Assembly: GCA_947089425.1 (NCBI GenBank)
Contig: CAMUKG010000007.1
Location: forward strand, 1 to 64,000
Direction: 5' to 3'
From: an uncultured Clostridia bacterium
Lineage (GTDB): Bacteria; Bacillota; Clostridia; Christensenellales; Pumilibacteraceae
DNA length: 64,000 nt
The notes beneath the pieces are model-generated. The model was given only the letters and a program-made list of their open reading frames with translations, was not told the DNA's origin and ran no database searches. Position numbers and translations under genes: made by a program. This document shows, one piece after another, positions 1 through 8,283 of this stretch (within the stretch, counting starts at the first letter, position 1; each line of letters starts with the position of its first letter).

Positions 1-509
1 TAGGCGGAGTTTCCAAAACATATTCTATGACGGGTTGGCGAATAGGCTACACCGCAAGTAGCGCGGCTGTTGCCAAAGCTATGGGCGGAATACAGAGCCA
101 CACTACGTCGAACCCCAATTCCATCGCGCAATATGCGGCTAGCGAAGCTTATTCGCACGACGAGGGAGAGGCGTTTTTGGCTAACATGAAAGAAACGTTC
201 GACACCCGTCGCAAGTTCATGATTGAAACGCTCCAAAAAATACCCGAACTCGAATTCGTTTATCCGAAAGGCGCTTTCTACGTTATGCTTAACGTCGCGC
301 ACCTTTTCGGAAAGACAACCGAGGGCGGCAAAAAGCTGTCGTCAGCCTATGATGTGGCAACCGAATTGCTTGACGAAAAATTGGTTGCCGCAATTCCGTG
401 CGAGTCGTTCGGCGCTCCCGAATATTTGCGTCTAAGCTACGCCGTATCGTTAGACGACATTAAAACGGGACTTAAACGGATAGCCGAGTTTATTTGTTCG
501 CTCGCATAA
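1..509 (+). CDS. Class I/II PLP-dependent aminotransferase, 3' part only
   Basis: The gene is already in progress at the window edge (reading frame begins at base 3), so about 168 C-terminal codons are visible. The first residues, VSKTYSMTGWRIGY, hold the Schiff-base lysine of fold-type I PLP enzymes followed by the TGWRIGY block of aspartate/PatA-type aminotransferases. The arginine that binds the substrate carboxylate in this family is in EYLRLSYAVS near the end. The family moves amino groups between amino acids and 2-oxo acids in the cytosol. The substrate cannot be decided from half a protein. An internal Met at base 27 is not the start because the lysine lies before it. The next gene begins 83 bases downstream. 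Confidence 0.9.
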   Translation, partial: GGVSKTYSMTGWRIGYTASSAAVAKAMGGIQSHTTSNPNSIAQYAASEAYSHDEGEAFLANMKETFDTRRKFMIETLQKIPELEFVYPKGAFYVMLNVAHLFGKTTEGGKKLSSAYDVATELLDEKLVAAIPCESFGAPEYLRLSYAVSLDDIKTGLKRIAEFICSLA

Positions 510-592
510 CCGAAGGCGGTTTTGTGCCTATAAAAGGCATTGCTGCATAAAATTATTAAAACGCCGCTACTTGCGGCAAAAGGAGAATAGGA

Positions 593-985
593 ATGATAGA
601 ACTCATTTTCGGAGCAAAGGGCACAGGCAAAACTCAAAGAATTATCGACAAAGCCAATGCAAGCGTTGAGAACGCGAAAGGCAACGTTGTGTTCATTACT
701 CCCGTAGATAAATACAGCCTCGACATATCGAATAAAATCCGTTTCGTAGTTACCGACGAATACGCGGTGAAAACGGCGGAAGCTCTCGAAGCGTTTATAA
801 AGGGAATGATTGCGGGCAACACCGATATTTGCGAAATATACATAGACGGCATTGCGAGAATAGGCTCGGTCGACCCCGTTGAATTCGTTCCCAAACTCGA
901 CGAAATCGCCACTCGCTACAACGTGAACTTTACCGTAACTTTGAGTATGGCGGAAGTGCCCGCGCCGTTGAAGCGCTATATATAA
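593..985 (+). CDS. Small P-loop ATP-binding protein, function unknown
   Basis: This is a 130-residue protein with a Walker A motif at its N-terminus (GAKGTGKT, residues 7-14) and a hydrophobic strand plus acidic residue later (EIYIDGIA, about residues 83-90) that could serve as Walker B. It is much too short for a full motor ATPase and looks like a minimal P-loop domain of the kind annotated in clostridia as a hypothetical ATP-binding protein; that family resemblance is from memory. AGGAGAA lies at about 581-587, well spaced from the ATG. Its stop codon is directly abutted by hairpin repeat R1 copy A. No neighbour gives a functional clue. Confidence 0.7.
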   Translation: MIELIFGAKGTGKTQRIIDKANASVENAKGNVVFITPVDKYSLDISNKIRFVVTDEYAVKTAEALEAFIKGMIAGNTDICEIYIDGIARIGSVDPVEFVPKLDEIATRYNVNFTVTLSMAEVPAPLKRYI

Positions 986-1113
986 AGGCGGCGGCATAGA
1001 GCGGCACGTATAGCGGCTACGTCGGGCGAGTCGGCGCGGTTACGTACAATGAAGTACGCGTCCTTGCCGACTCGCCCGCTGTTGCCGCTCTCCGCACCAC
1101 TCTATGCTGCCTT
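986..1113. repeat. Hairpin repeat R1, copy A
   Basis: About 128 bases that fold on themselves through four nested stems: GCATAGAG with CTCTATGC, AGCGGC with GCCGCT, GGGCGAGTCGG with CCGACTCGCCC, and CGTAC with GTACG around a short loop. It starts immediately after the stop of the preceding gene. Copies B, C and D elsewhere in the window share the layout, but this copy has different bases on both sides of its stems. It is the most divergent of the four. Confidence 0.85.
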
Positions 1114-1173
1114 ATGTTGTTGCAGTCGCGTGCTCGGCTAAGGACAACGTGCGGCGTTTTTAATATGAATAAT

Positions 1174-1241
1174 GTCAATTCGAGCGGAGCATAGCGAAGT
1201 CGAGAAATCTTTAAAGACCTCTCCGCTACGGTCGAGGTGAC
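1174..1241. repeat. Palindromic R2-type repeat (TCGAG variant)
   Basis: An inverted repeat with ends GTCA...TGAC and arms TCGAGCGGAG and CTCCGCTACGGTCGA. It belongs to the same broad class as the TCATTGCGAG elements elsewhere in the window. A second half element (CATGTCACTGCGAGCGAAGCG...) follows at about 1253-1292, immediately before thrC. No gene is seen in 1114-1310. Confidence 0.7.
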
Positions 1242-1310
1242 AAAAAACATACATGTCACTGCGAGCGAAGCGCGGCAGTCCCAAGCATAGAACAGAAAAA
1301 GAAGATAAAA

Positions 1311-2792
1311 ATGAAGTTTTACAGCACAAGAAATAAAAAAGCCGAAGTAAGCGGAGCGGAAGCGGTTATGCGCGGCATAAGCGAAGAAGGCGGACTTTTT
1401 GTTCCGCAATCTTTTCCCGTGTTTTCGAGCGAGCAAATAAAAGCGTTTTGCGGCGCGCCTTATGAAGAGGTTGCAACCGAAATAATAGGCGCGTTTTTGC
1501 CCGAATTGAAAAACGAGTTGCCCGAATATACTCGCGCGGCTTATTCGCGGTTCGACGGCGACCCCGCGCCTTTGGTGAAAGTGTGCGACAATACTTATGT
1601 GCTCGAACTCTGGCACGGTCCTACCCACGCTTTCAAAGATATAGCGCTCACGCTTTTGCCGCATTTGTTGCAAGGCTCCAAAAAGCTCGCGGGTAATTCG
1701 CGCACAACGCTTATTCCCGTAGCCACGAGCGGCGACACGGGCAAGGCGGCACTCGAAGGTTTTTCGGGTGTGAGCGGCACTGCCGTCGCGGTGTTTTATC
1801 CTTTCGGGGGAGTGTCCGACTTGCAACGTTTGCAAATGATTACCACCGAAGGCGACAATGTTTTCGTGGCGGCAATAAAAGGCAACTTCGACGACGCGCA
1901 AACCGCCGTGAAAAAGGCGTTCACCGACGCGGAACTAAAAGAAAAACTCGCAAAACTCGGAATAGAACTTTCAAGCGCGAACTCAATCAACTTCGGGCGT
2001 CTCGCCCCGCAAGTGACTTACTATTTCACCGCTTATGCCGACCTCGTGGAAGGCAAGCAAATACGCTACGGCGACAAAGTGGATTTTTGCGTTCCGAGCG
2101 GCAATTTCGGCGATATTCTCGCGGGTTATTACGCTCGCAAAATGGGACTTCCCGTAGGCAGACTTATTTGCGCGTCGAACATAAACAACGTGCTCGCCGA
2201 TTTTATTCGCACGGGGACGTATGACGCGCGGCGCGAGTTTCACAAAACGAGCAGTCCGAGCATGGACATTTTGGTGTCGTCTAACCTCGAACGGCTCATA
2301 TTCGATTTGAGCGGAGAGAACGACGAACTCACGGCGGCACGAATGGCGAGTCTCAAAGAAAGCGGCATGTATTCTGTTACGCCGAAAGAATCGGAAGACA
2401 TGCGAAAGATTTTCGCGGCGGGATATGCGAGCGAAGAAGAGGCGGCAAACGCGATTGCCGAATACTTCGACGAATACGGCTATATCATGGACCCGCACAC
2501 CGCCGTCGCGGCGGCTGTCGCAAAAAAGACGCGAGAGAAAAAGACTCTGTTGGTTATTTTGTCTACGGCGTCGCCGCACAAATTCGCGGCAAGCGTTTTA
2601 AAAGCGATAGACGAGAGTCCTACGGGCAACGAGCTCAAAGATTTGCAAAAGCTCGAAGACGTTACGGCGCTCGAAGTGCCCGAATCGCTTATAAATTTGC
2701 CCGCAAAGGAAAAAATATTTACCGACTGCATCAAGCTCGGCGAGGTGAACGGCGCTCTCGTGTCGTTTGCGGAAAGGTTAGGCAAAAAATGA
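1311..2792 (+). CDS. thrC: Threonine synthase
   Basis: This 493-residue PLP enzyme converts O-phosphohomoserine to threonine, the last step of threonine synthesis. The N-terminus (FYSTRN, EGGLFVP) is typical of ThrC. The PLP lysine is in HGPTHAFKD (Lys109), and the phosphate-binding SGDTGKAALEG motif follows at about residue 143. The length fits the longer ThrC class (about 430-510). The start is the only Met that keeps the YSTR block; the upstream ribosome site is weak (AGAAAAAGAAG). Its stop overlaps the trpS start by four bases (ATGA), so the two are translationally coupled. No T-box or other amino-acid-responsive leader is visible upstream, only repeats. Confidence 0.95.
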   Translation: MKFYSTRNKKAEVSGAEAVMRGISEEGGLFVPQSFPVFSSEQIKAFCGAPYEEVATEIIGAFLPELKNELPEYTRAAYSRFDGDPAPLVKVCDNTYVLELWHGPTHAFKDIALTLLPHLLQGSKKLAGNSRTTLIPVATSGDTGKAALEGFSGVSGTAVAVFYPFGGVSDLQRLQMITTEGDNVFVAAIKGNFDDAQTAVKKAFTDAELKEKLAKLGIELSSANSINFGRLAPQVTYYFTAYADLVEGKQIRYGDKVDFCVPSGNFGDILAGYYARKMGLPVGRLICASNINNVLADFIRTGTYDARREFHKTSSPSMDILVSSNLERLIFDLSGENDELTAARMASLKESGMYSVTPKESEDMRKIFAAGYASEEEAANAIAEYFDEYGYIMDPHTAVAAAVAKKTREKKTLLVILSTASPHKFAASVLKAIDESPTGNELKDLQKLEDVTALEVPESLINLPAKEKIFTDCIKLGEVNGALVSFAERLGKK

Positions 2793-3805
2793 ACGGAGAT
2801 AACGAAAAGAAAAAAGTAATATTCAGCGCTGTTAAGCCTACGGGAGCGCCCACGCTCGGAAGTTATGCGGGCGCGCTCAAAAACTGGCTCTCCATGCAGG
2901 AAGAACACGAGTGTTTTTATTGCGTTGCCGATATGCACAGCATTACCGTAACTCTCTCGGCGGCGGATTTTCGGAAGAACACGCTCGAAATGCTTGCCAT
3001 GTATCTTGCTCTCGGGTTAGACCCCGAAAAATGCACGCTTTTCATTCAGTCGCACGTTTCCGCGCACGCGGAACTTGCTTGGGTGCTTAATTGCAATACC
3101 CTTTTCGGCGAAGCGCGCCGCATGACGCAATTCAAAGAAAAGAGCAAGAAAAATCCAGAAAACGTAAACGTGGGTCTGTTCGATTATCCTGTGCTCATGG
3201 CGGCGGATATACTGCTTTATCAAGCGGAGCTCGTTCCTGTGGGGCAAGACCAAAAACAGCACGTGGAGCTTGCGCGCAATATTGCGCAACGTTTTAACGG
3301 GCGATATTCGCCCACGTTCGTGTTGCCCGAACCCATAATTCCGAAGAGCGGCGCGAAAATTTGCGGGCTTCAAAATCCGCAAGCCAAAATGAGTAAGTCC
3401 GACGACAACGCAAACGATTGCGTATATTTGGCGGACGAGCCCGACGCGATAATGCGAAAGTTCAAAGCGGCTGTCACCGACAGCGAGGCAACGGTGAAAT
3501 TCGACCGCGAGAACAAGCCGGGCATAAGCAATCTTTTAACTATTTATTCCACCTATGCGGGCGTAAGCGTGCCTGCCGCCGAAAAGGAATTTTCGGGTCT
3601 CGGATACGCCGACTTTAAAAAGCGTGTGGGCGAGGCAGTGGTTGAATTTTTAAAGCCCGTGCAAGCGGAGTATAAGCGTATTCTTGCCGATAAAACTTAT
3701 TTGAGCGAGGTTATGAAAACGGGCGCCGAAAAGGCTTCGCGCACCGCTGTGAAGACTCTTTCAAAAGTTTACCGCAAGGTGGGATTTATTCAGCCGTCGT
3801 TATAA
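2789..3805 (+). CDS. trpS: Tryptophanyl-tRNA synthetase
   Basis: This is a 338-residue class I aminoacyl-tRNA synthetase that charges tRNA-Trp with tryptophan at the expense of ATP. The HIGH-equivalent is TLGSYAG (residues 22-28), preceded by the KPTGAPTLG block diagnostic of TrpS. The KMSKS loop is KMSKS at 200-204, followed by SDDNAND. The length matches the usual 330-340. It overlaps thrC by four bases, which suggests joint transcription and coupling. The pairing with threonine synthase is not a pathway link; shared expression of amino-acid and charging functions is the most that can be inferred. Confidence 0.97.
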   Translation: MNGDNEKKKVIFSAVKPTGAPTLGSYAGALKNWLSMQEEHECFYCVADMHSITVTLSAADFRKNTLEMLAMYLALGLDPEKCTLFIQSHVSAHAELAWVLNCNTLFGEARRMTQFKEKSKKNPENVNVGLFDYPVLMAADILLYQAELVPVGQDQKQHVELARNIAQRFNGRYSPTFVLPEPIIPKSGAKICGLQNPQAKMSKSDDNANDCVYLADEPDAIMRKFKAAVTDSEATVKFDRENKPGISNLLTIYSTYAGVSVPAAEKEFSGLGYADFKKRVGEAVVEFLKPVQAEYKRILADKTYLSEVMKTGAEKASRTAVKTLSKVYRKVGFIQPSL

Positions 3806-3936
3806 TGTCATTGCGAGTATAGACGAGGGCTATCAAAGCGGAAAATAGTGTCTAACGGAATAGATTTCTCCGCGCGCTCGTTCCTCGCTTGGTTGAAATG
3901 GCAAGGTTTTGACGCAATTCGCAATAACGGCATAAA
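3805..3936. repeat. R2-type palindromic repeat overlapping the apparent 5' end of the next reading frame
   Basis: Begins ATGTCATTGCGAGTATAGACGAG and ends in CAATTCGCAATAACG, i.e. inverted copies of the TCATTGCGAG end found across the window, with GCGCTCGTTCCTCGCT inside. The reading frame of the next gene happens to stay open through it from base 3848, which gives a spurious N-terminal extension. Confidence 0.65.
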
Positions 3937-3955
3937 TGAAAAACGAGGTAGAAAA

Positions 3956-4822
3956 TTGTACGGTTATGTGGTTCCTGTAAAAGCCGAATTAGGGCAGGCG
4001 GATTTTTGCCTTTACAGAGCGTTTTACTGCGGAATATGCAAGTCCACAGGTAAAATGTTCGGGCAATGGCCGCGCTTTACCACCAACTACGACATGGTTT
4101 TTTTGAGCGTGCTGTTACACGACTACTCAAAACAGGAAGTAACGTTTTCAAACGAAGGGTGCGTTTGCAATCCTAAGAAAAAAACGATTGTTTGCCGCAA
4201 CGAACTGTTCGATAAAATTGTGGCGGTTAACATTCTGCTAAGCTACAACAAAGCGCAAGACGACGTGTTCGACGGCGGCGGCGCGAAGAAGAAAATGGCG
4301 CGCCGTATGCTTAAAAAGCATTACTTAAAAGCCGCCGCGCTGTTACCCGAAGCCGACAAAATAATAACCGAGCAATACGGCAAATTGCTCGAACTCGAAA
4401 AACAAAACGCGAAAGGAATCGACATAGTTGCCGACTGTTTCGCTTCCATGACGGAAAAGTTGGGGCTTTTGCTCACGGGAGCTTCCGACGAGCAACTCGG
4501 CAAACTTTTGTACAACGTGGGTAAATTCGTTTACGTTGCCGACGCAATAGACGACGTGGACGAAGATTACAAGAAAAAGCGGTATAATCCTTTTCTTGCC
4601 GAATACGGCGACTGTAAAAACAGAAAACAGTTTTTAGAAGCGCACAAAAGCGAGCTCACGTTTTTGCTCGCAAGCACGGTAAACCGCGCAATCGAGTGTT
4701 TTAATAAAATGACGTTTACGGGCGCGAGCGACCTCATGCGCAATATAGTGCATAAAGGACTCAGGAGCAAGTGCGAAGAGTTGCTCGGAAGCGAAAAAAA
4801 GCTTCCGCCGCCGAAAATATAA
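3956..4822 (+). CDS. DUF5685 family protein
   Basis: A 288-residue protein of a family found in clostridia, function unknown. The frame is open from base 3848, but codons before 3956 are translated R2 repeat. The start chosen is TTG at 3956: it is preceded by GAGGT at 3945-3949 with six bases of spacing, and it gives the N-terminus (M)YGYVVPVKAEL, which is how this family normally begins. YRAFYCGICKSTG at about residues 21-33 is the conserved cysteine block (CGIC). Further cysteines in CVCNPKKK, about residues 64-66, could join it in binding metal, which is inference. The protein is soluble and mostly helical by composition. The next gene has its own promoter, so this is probably the last gene of its transcript. 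Confidence 0.8.
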   Translation: MYGYVVPVKAELGQADFCLYRAFYCGICKSTGKMFGQWPRFTTNYDMVFLSVLLHDYSKQEVTFSNEGCVCNPKKKTIVCRNELFDKIVAVNILLSYNKAQDDVFDGGGAKKKMARRMLKKHYLKAAALLPEADKIITEQYGKLLELEKQNAKGIDIVADCFASMTEKLGLLLTGASDEQLGKLLYNVGKFVYVADAIDDVDEDYKKKRYNPFLAEYGDCKNRKQFLEAHKSELTFLLASTVNRAIECFNKMTFTGASDLMRNIVHKGLRSKCEELLGSEKKLPPPKI

Positions 4823-4835
4823 TTTTTATTAAAAA

Positions 4836-4865
4836 TACAATGTAAATACTATTTTGTATTATAAT
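4836..4865 (+). promoter_or_regulatory. Putative sigma-A promoter for the band-7 gene
   Basis: TATAAT at 4860-4865 in an AT-rich stretch, with TACAAT at 4836-4841 as a weak -35 and 18 bases between. A small stem (GTTCGC...GCGAAC, about 4894-4914) sits in the leader, just ahead of the ribosome site AGGAGGT. Confidence 0.5.
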
Positions 4866-4929
4866 ATATATAAAAGAAAAAAATAATTTTTTACGTTCGC
4901 GAAGGAATAGCGAACTTAGGAGGTATTTT

Positions 4930-6039
4930 ATGGGTGTGGCAGTTGTTCTCGGAATTTTATTTTTCGTCCTATTTGCGGGCGGAATAGTTCTCGGCGTGTA
5001 TAACGGGGTTATAAAAAAGAAAAACCGCAATTCGGGCGATAAGAAAAAGGGTATTTTATTCGGTAGCGTTGGCGCCGTGTTCTTTTTGCTGTTTTTGCTT
5101 ATTCCGTTCAGCTTTCATACGGTTGACGCGGGCGAAGTTGCCGTTGTGAAACACATGGGCGACGCGCGTCAGGTTCGCACGTCGGGCACGTATTTCGACT
5201 TTTGGATTACCGAGAAGTATCAGATATATGATGCCAAAGTGCAAAATTTGAACATAAGCACAACGGCGTACAGTAAAGACGCCCAAACTATGGACGTGAA
5301 TATGACGGTGCAATATCAAATAGACTCGTCGAAAGTAATTGAAATTGCCAAACATTACGGCAACCTCGACGTGCTCGGCAATCGTATAGAAAGCGTGTCA
5401 ATCGAAAAAGCTAAATCGGTGCTCTCGGCATATTCCGCTATGACGATAATCGAAACCCGCTCTAATATTTCGCCCGAAGTGGAAACGGTGATAAAAGATA
5501 ACGTTAACGACAACTACTATGTGAATATAGTCGCGGTTGTGCTCACGAACATAGACTTTACCGACGCTTTCGAAAAGACGGTTGAAGATAAGATGATTGC
5601 CGAGCAAGAAAAGCTTAAAGCGGAATTCGAGAAGGAAACGGCTATTATAAACGCCGAGAAAGAGCTCGAAGTGGCTAAAAAGCAGGCGGAAGCGCGTTTG
5701 GAGATAGCGAAAGCGGAAGCGCAAGCGCAGATAGAAGTTGCGAAAGCGGAAGCCCAAGCAATTCAGCTCAAATCGATAGAGGTTGCTCGCGCTCTCGGCT
5801 TTACCATAAACGAGACAGAAGTGAAAGACAAAGACGGCAAAGTTACCGACATACTTTACGAAATCGATTTCACGGGCAAATCGGAAGCGGAAGTAAAACT
5901 TATTTCCGATTATCTTAAATATGTGGAATATCTTTCGAAGTGGGACGGCAAACTTCCGAGCGTTATGATTACCGACGGGAACGCGCAAATTTTGATTCCC
6001 ACCGACCCTACAAACCCCGACGAAGGGAAGAACCCCTAA
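4930..6039 (+). CDS. SPFH/band-7 (prohibitin-like) membrane protein
   Basis: This 369-residue protein has two N-terminal membrane segments (about residues 3-25 and 41-62), then an SPFH domain (VDAGEVAVVKHMG onward, about 65-240). A charged coiled coil follows at about 230-285, with imperfect repeats of the form AKAEAQAQIEVAKAEAQA. The C-terminal tail is short, proline-rich and acidic. SPFH proteins form membrane-associated oligomeric rings or microdomains and often protect or organise proteases and envelope complexes; the role here is inferred only from the fold. AGGAGGT lies seven bases before the ATG. It differs from flotillins by its two membrane segments and resembles bacterial prohibitin-like proteins. 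Confidence 0.85.
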   Translation: MGVAVVLGILFFVLFAGGIVLGVYNGVIKKKNRNSGDKKKGILFGSVGAVFFLLFLLIPFSFHTVDAGEVAVVKHMGDARQVRTSGTYFDFWITEKYQIYDAKVQNLNISTTAYSKDAQTMDVNMTVQYQIDSSKVIEIAKHYGNLDVLGNRIESVSIEKAKSVLSAYSAMTIIETRSNISPEVETVIKDNVNDNYYVNIVAVVLTNIDFTDAFEKTVEDKMIAEQEKLKAEFEKETAIINAEKELEVAKKQAEARLEIAKAEAQAQIEVAKAEAQAIQLKSIEVARALGFTINETEVKDKDGKVTDILYEIDFTGKSEAEVKLISDYLKYVEYLSKWDGKLPSVMITDGNAQILIPTDPTNPDEGKNP

Positions 6040-6073
6040 CGGGATATTGCGGTAAAAAAGAAAAGAGGTAGAA

Positions 6074-6691
6074 ATGAAAGACCCTTATAACGAGTTGGGG
6101 CTAAGCCCCGAAGCAAGCGAAGAAGAACTCCGCGCCCGCTATGAAGAGCTTAAAGCGCAATACGGCGAGCAACGTTTTAAGTCGGGCGCCGAAGGCAACG
6201 AGGGCGCGCGCAAGTTGAGCGAACTCGAATCGGCTTGGGCTATGATTTGCGCCGACTTCGAAAAGAAAAAGGCGCAGGAAACTTTCGGCGACGGCGATTA
6301 CGGACTTATAGACGACCTTATTAAAAAGGGGAACTATGACGACGCGCAGGCAAGGCTGGACGCAATTTCCAACCGCACCGCGCAATGGCATTACTTGCAG
6401 TCCATAATTTTTTATAAGCGCGAATGGCTCACCGACAGCCGAAAGCAACTCGCTCTCGCTGTGGAAATGGAGCCGAGCAACGCTCAATATAAATCGGCGC
6501 TTGAAAAGCTCGATTTGGTTATGGGCAATCCGCAAGCCGACGCGCGCACTCTCGGCACCGACCCCGCAATGCCTCCGCCCACCGTTCAGCAGCAGGACGG
6601 GCAAATGTGCGGCGGCAACATGCTCAGCAACTGCTGTCTTGCATATTGCTTAACCGATTGCTGTTGCAGTATGACTCGTTGTTGCGGGTGA
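6074..6691 (+). CDS. J-domain protein with cysteine-rich tail, HPD motif missing
   Basis: The 205 residues start with a DnaJ-like fold (DPYNELGLSPEASEEELRARYEEL, residues 3-26), then helical TPR-like segments (GNYDDAQARLDAIS, WLTDSRKQLALAVEMEPSN), and end in a tail with ten cysteines in the last 25 residues (SNCCLAYCLTDCCCSMTRCCG). Where a true DnaJ would have HPD between helices II and III the sequence reads KAQYGEQRF, so stimulation of Hsp70 ATPase through that loop is unlikely. Similar J-like proteins with cysteine tails occur in clostridia. The tail could bind metal or be modified, which is inference. AGAGGT precedes the ATG, 34 bases after the band-7 gene, so the two may be co-transcribed. 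Confidence 0.75.
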   Translation: MKDPYNELGLSPEASEEELRARYEELKAQYGEQRFKSGAEGNEGARKLSELESAWAMICADFEKKKAQETFGDGDYGLIDDLIKKGNYDDAQARLDAISNRTAQWHYLQSIIFYKREWLTDSRKQLALAVEMEPSNAQYKSALEKLDLVMGNPQADARTLGTDPAMPPPTVQQQDGQMCGGNMLSNCCLAYCLTDCCCSMTRCCG

Positions 6692-6780
6692 GCACAGTAT
6701 TCAGCCGGGTATGCAAGGGGCAACCGTTTCGAGTCGAGCGGGGCAAGACGGATATTGTTCGAAGCGAACACTTTCCGTGT

Positions 6781-6872
6781 CCTTAGCCGAGCGCGAAGCG
6801 CGAACGCCACGAGCACGCGGTGCGAGTATTTCGACCGGAGCGAAGCGTAGCGGAGAAATCTCGGTCGAGTTG
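6781..6872. repeat. R2-type repeat cluster
   Basis: Contains GAGCGCGAAGCGCGAACGCC, which is also present at about 11629-11648. It also carries an inverted pair (TCGACCGGAGCGAAG...GGAGAAATCTCGGTCGAG) like the element at 1174. Together with 6692-6780, where I see nothing coding, it fills the gap between the J-domain gene and the next gene. Confidence 0.6.
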
Positions 6873-6898
6873 CAAGTCGTTAGAAAAAGGGATTTTGC

Positions 6899-7426
6899 AT
6901 GAACAAAACGCGTAAAATCACATATAGCGCGGTAGGGGCGGCGATTGCCGCTCTTTGCGTATTTTTAACCAACTTCGGTTGGCTTAAAGTTTCGCTACTC
7001 ATGTTCGCGGCGTTGTGCTATTATATTGTCGCGTGCAAATGCGGAATATGGTACGGAGTGGCGGGCATAGCGGTGAGTTTGCTAATTGCGTTTTTCACGG
7101 GCGGCATAACAGCGCTCAGTTCGGCGTTTTTGCTCGACGCTTTGATTTTTGCGCCGTTCGCGATTTTAAGCTATTTTATTCGCAAACTCTACTACACTAA
7201 ATGGCAAACCGCTTTAATAAGGCTTGCAATAATGGCGGCGTTTGCCAACCTTGCGCTTGTCGCCGTATGGTTTTGCGCAAAATGGATTACCACAATCGAT
7301 ATTATCGCTATTTCCTCCAAACTCGGCGGCTATCCGCTTTTGGCTCTTGTGTTCACGCTTTTAGCCCTCGTGTTCGATTTGCTCTTTAACCAACTGAGCA
7401 TAAGACTTACAAAACTTATAAAATAA
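6899..7426 (+). CDS. Small polytopic membrane protein, possibly transporter S-component-like
   Basis: A 175-residue, very hydrophobic protein with about six membrane segments (roughly residues 8-28, 31-49, 51-70, 74-94, 107-130 and 143-165) and a lysine-rich C-terminus. Size, topology and the N-terminal pattern KITYSAVGAAIAALCVFL resemble substrate-binding S subunits of ECF-type vitamin transporters, but no binding motif decides this and no ECF ATPase is nearby. A plain membrane protein of unknown role is equally possible. Its start has AAAAAGGG upstream. A strong terminator follows at 7450. Confidence 0.6.
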   Translation: MNKTRKITYSAVGAAIAALCVFLTNFGWLKVSLLMFAALCYYIVACKCGIWYGVAGIAVSLLIAFFTGGITALSSAFLLDALIFAPFAILSYFIRKLYYTKWQTALIRLAIMAAFANLALVAVWFCAKWITTIDIIAISSKLGGYPLLALVFTLLALVFDLLFNQLSIRLTKLIK

Positions 7427-7449
7427 AAAAAACCGTATTTATAAATAAT

Positions 7450-7493
7450 AAGAAACAGGTATAAGCACATTGCATATACCTGTTTCTTTATTT
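7450..7493 (+). terminator. Rho-independent terminator
   Basis: A perfect 14-base stem, AAGAAACAGGTATA with TATACCTGTTTCTT, followed by TTATTTC. It closes the transcript of the small membrane protein. Confidence 0.85.
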
Positions 7494-7660
7494 CAAACCA
7501 ACGCTAAAACAAATAAGCCGAGCTGAAATTATATACTTAACCTATTCTAATAATAGTTGGTTCTTATATATAGTTGCTTCGGAAGAGTAAATTTGCAACG
7601 TTGTTGAAATAACATTTTATGATATTTTCAGTATAACATAAGAATATTGCATAATCAAGC

Positions 7661-7703
7661 GTTTCCATGTGGAAACTAATTTTTTAGTAAGCGCATGTAT
7701 AAT
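7661..7703 (+). promoter_or_regulatory. Palindromic operator and -10 box in front of the HTH gene
   Basis: GTTTCCATGTGGAAAC at 7661-7676 has seven-base inverted arms around TG. A TATAAT -10 box lies at 7698-7703, so the palindrome covers the -35 position. A third half site, TGGAAAC, lies about 50 bases on, just before the start codon, and GTTTCC occurs again right after the gene. This fits autoregulation by the small HTH protein, which is inference. The remainder of 7494-7660 shows no gene. Confidence 0.5.
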
Positions 7704-7739
7704 TTTCATAACGTTTACTGTTGGAAACGGGAGAAGATT

Positions 7740-7985
7740 ATGAAATTGATAGAAGCAATAGCCGTAAGAGTGGAAGGCTTGATAGAGGCAAAAGAGGGTT
7801 TAACGGCATACGAGCTTGCCAAGCAAGCGGGAATGCCTCGTTCGACTGTGTGGAAAATAATCAATCCCGATTTAACGCGGGTTAAAACGGTAAAGCTCGA
7901 TACCGTTTATCAAATTGCGGATACGCTCGGACTTAGCTTGAAAGAATTTTTCGACGATGCCGTGTTTTGCGACATAAGCGACTGA
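7740..7985 (+). CDS. Short helix-turn-helix transcriptional regulator (Cro/C1-like)
   Basis: An 81-residue protein that is almost all DNA-binding domain. The HTH is LTAYELAKQAGMPRSTVWKI (about residues 20-39), followed by VKLDTVYQIADTLGLSLKEF, the usual helices 4-5 of XRE-type regulators. The frame is open from 7695, but the ATG at 7740 is preferred because GGGAGAAG precedes it with good spacing and the family starts here. With no effector domain it probably acts as a simple dimeric repressor. The palindrome at 7661-7676 is its likely target. It sits alone between a terminator and the rpmG promoter. Confidence 0.8.
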   Translation: MKLIEAIAVRVEGLIEAKEGLTAYELAKQAGMPRSTVWKIINPDLTRVKTVKLDTVYQIADTLGLSLKEFFDDAVFCDISD

Positions 7986-8027
7986 TTGAGAACGTTTCCG
8001 TCAATCGTAAAAACACAATAAAAACGC

Positions 8028-8057
8028 TTGACACCGTTGCTTGCGGTGTGCTATCAT
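8028..8057 (+). promoter_or_regulatory. Sigma-A promoter for rpmG-secE-nusG
   Basis: TTGACA at 8028-8033 and TATCAT at 8052-8057 with 18 bases between them. It lies 63 bases upstream of rpmG, and no terminator is seen before nusG ends. Confidence 0.8.
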
Positions 8058-8119
8058 AGATAAGCACCGCAATCGGGGTGTTATTTTTCTATGGAAGCAA
8101 TTAAAGGAGTTGAACATAT

Positions 8120-8281
8120 ATGGCGGCTACTACTAGGACGAGAATTACGCTTGCTTGCACCGAATGCAAACAGCGCAATTACGACAATATGAAGAACAAA
8201 AAGAACAATCCCGACAGAATAGAGCTTAAAAAATATTGCAAGTTCTGCCAAAAGCACACCGTTCACAAGGAGACGAAATAA
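8120..8281 (+). CDS. rpmG: 50S ribosomal protein L33, zinc-binding form
   Basis: The 53-residue product reads [20 protein letters not shown]..., with two CxxC pairs (CTEC and CKFC) that bind zinc in the C+ form of L33. L33 sits near the E site of the large subunit. AAAGGAG precedes the ATG. The stop codon is two bases from the secE start, giving the common rpmG-secE-nusG order of Bacillota. No tRNA-Trp gene lies between them, unlike in some relatives. Confidence 0.95.
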   Translation: MAATTRTRITLACTECKQRNYDNMKNKKNNPDRIELKKYCKFCQKHTVHKETK

Positions 8282-8283
8282 TC

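Noticed and set aside
986..1310. T-box or amino-acid riboswitch upstream of thrC-trpS
   Set aside because: No T-box GGGTGG-type motif or specifier loop is present; the region consists of repeat elements.
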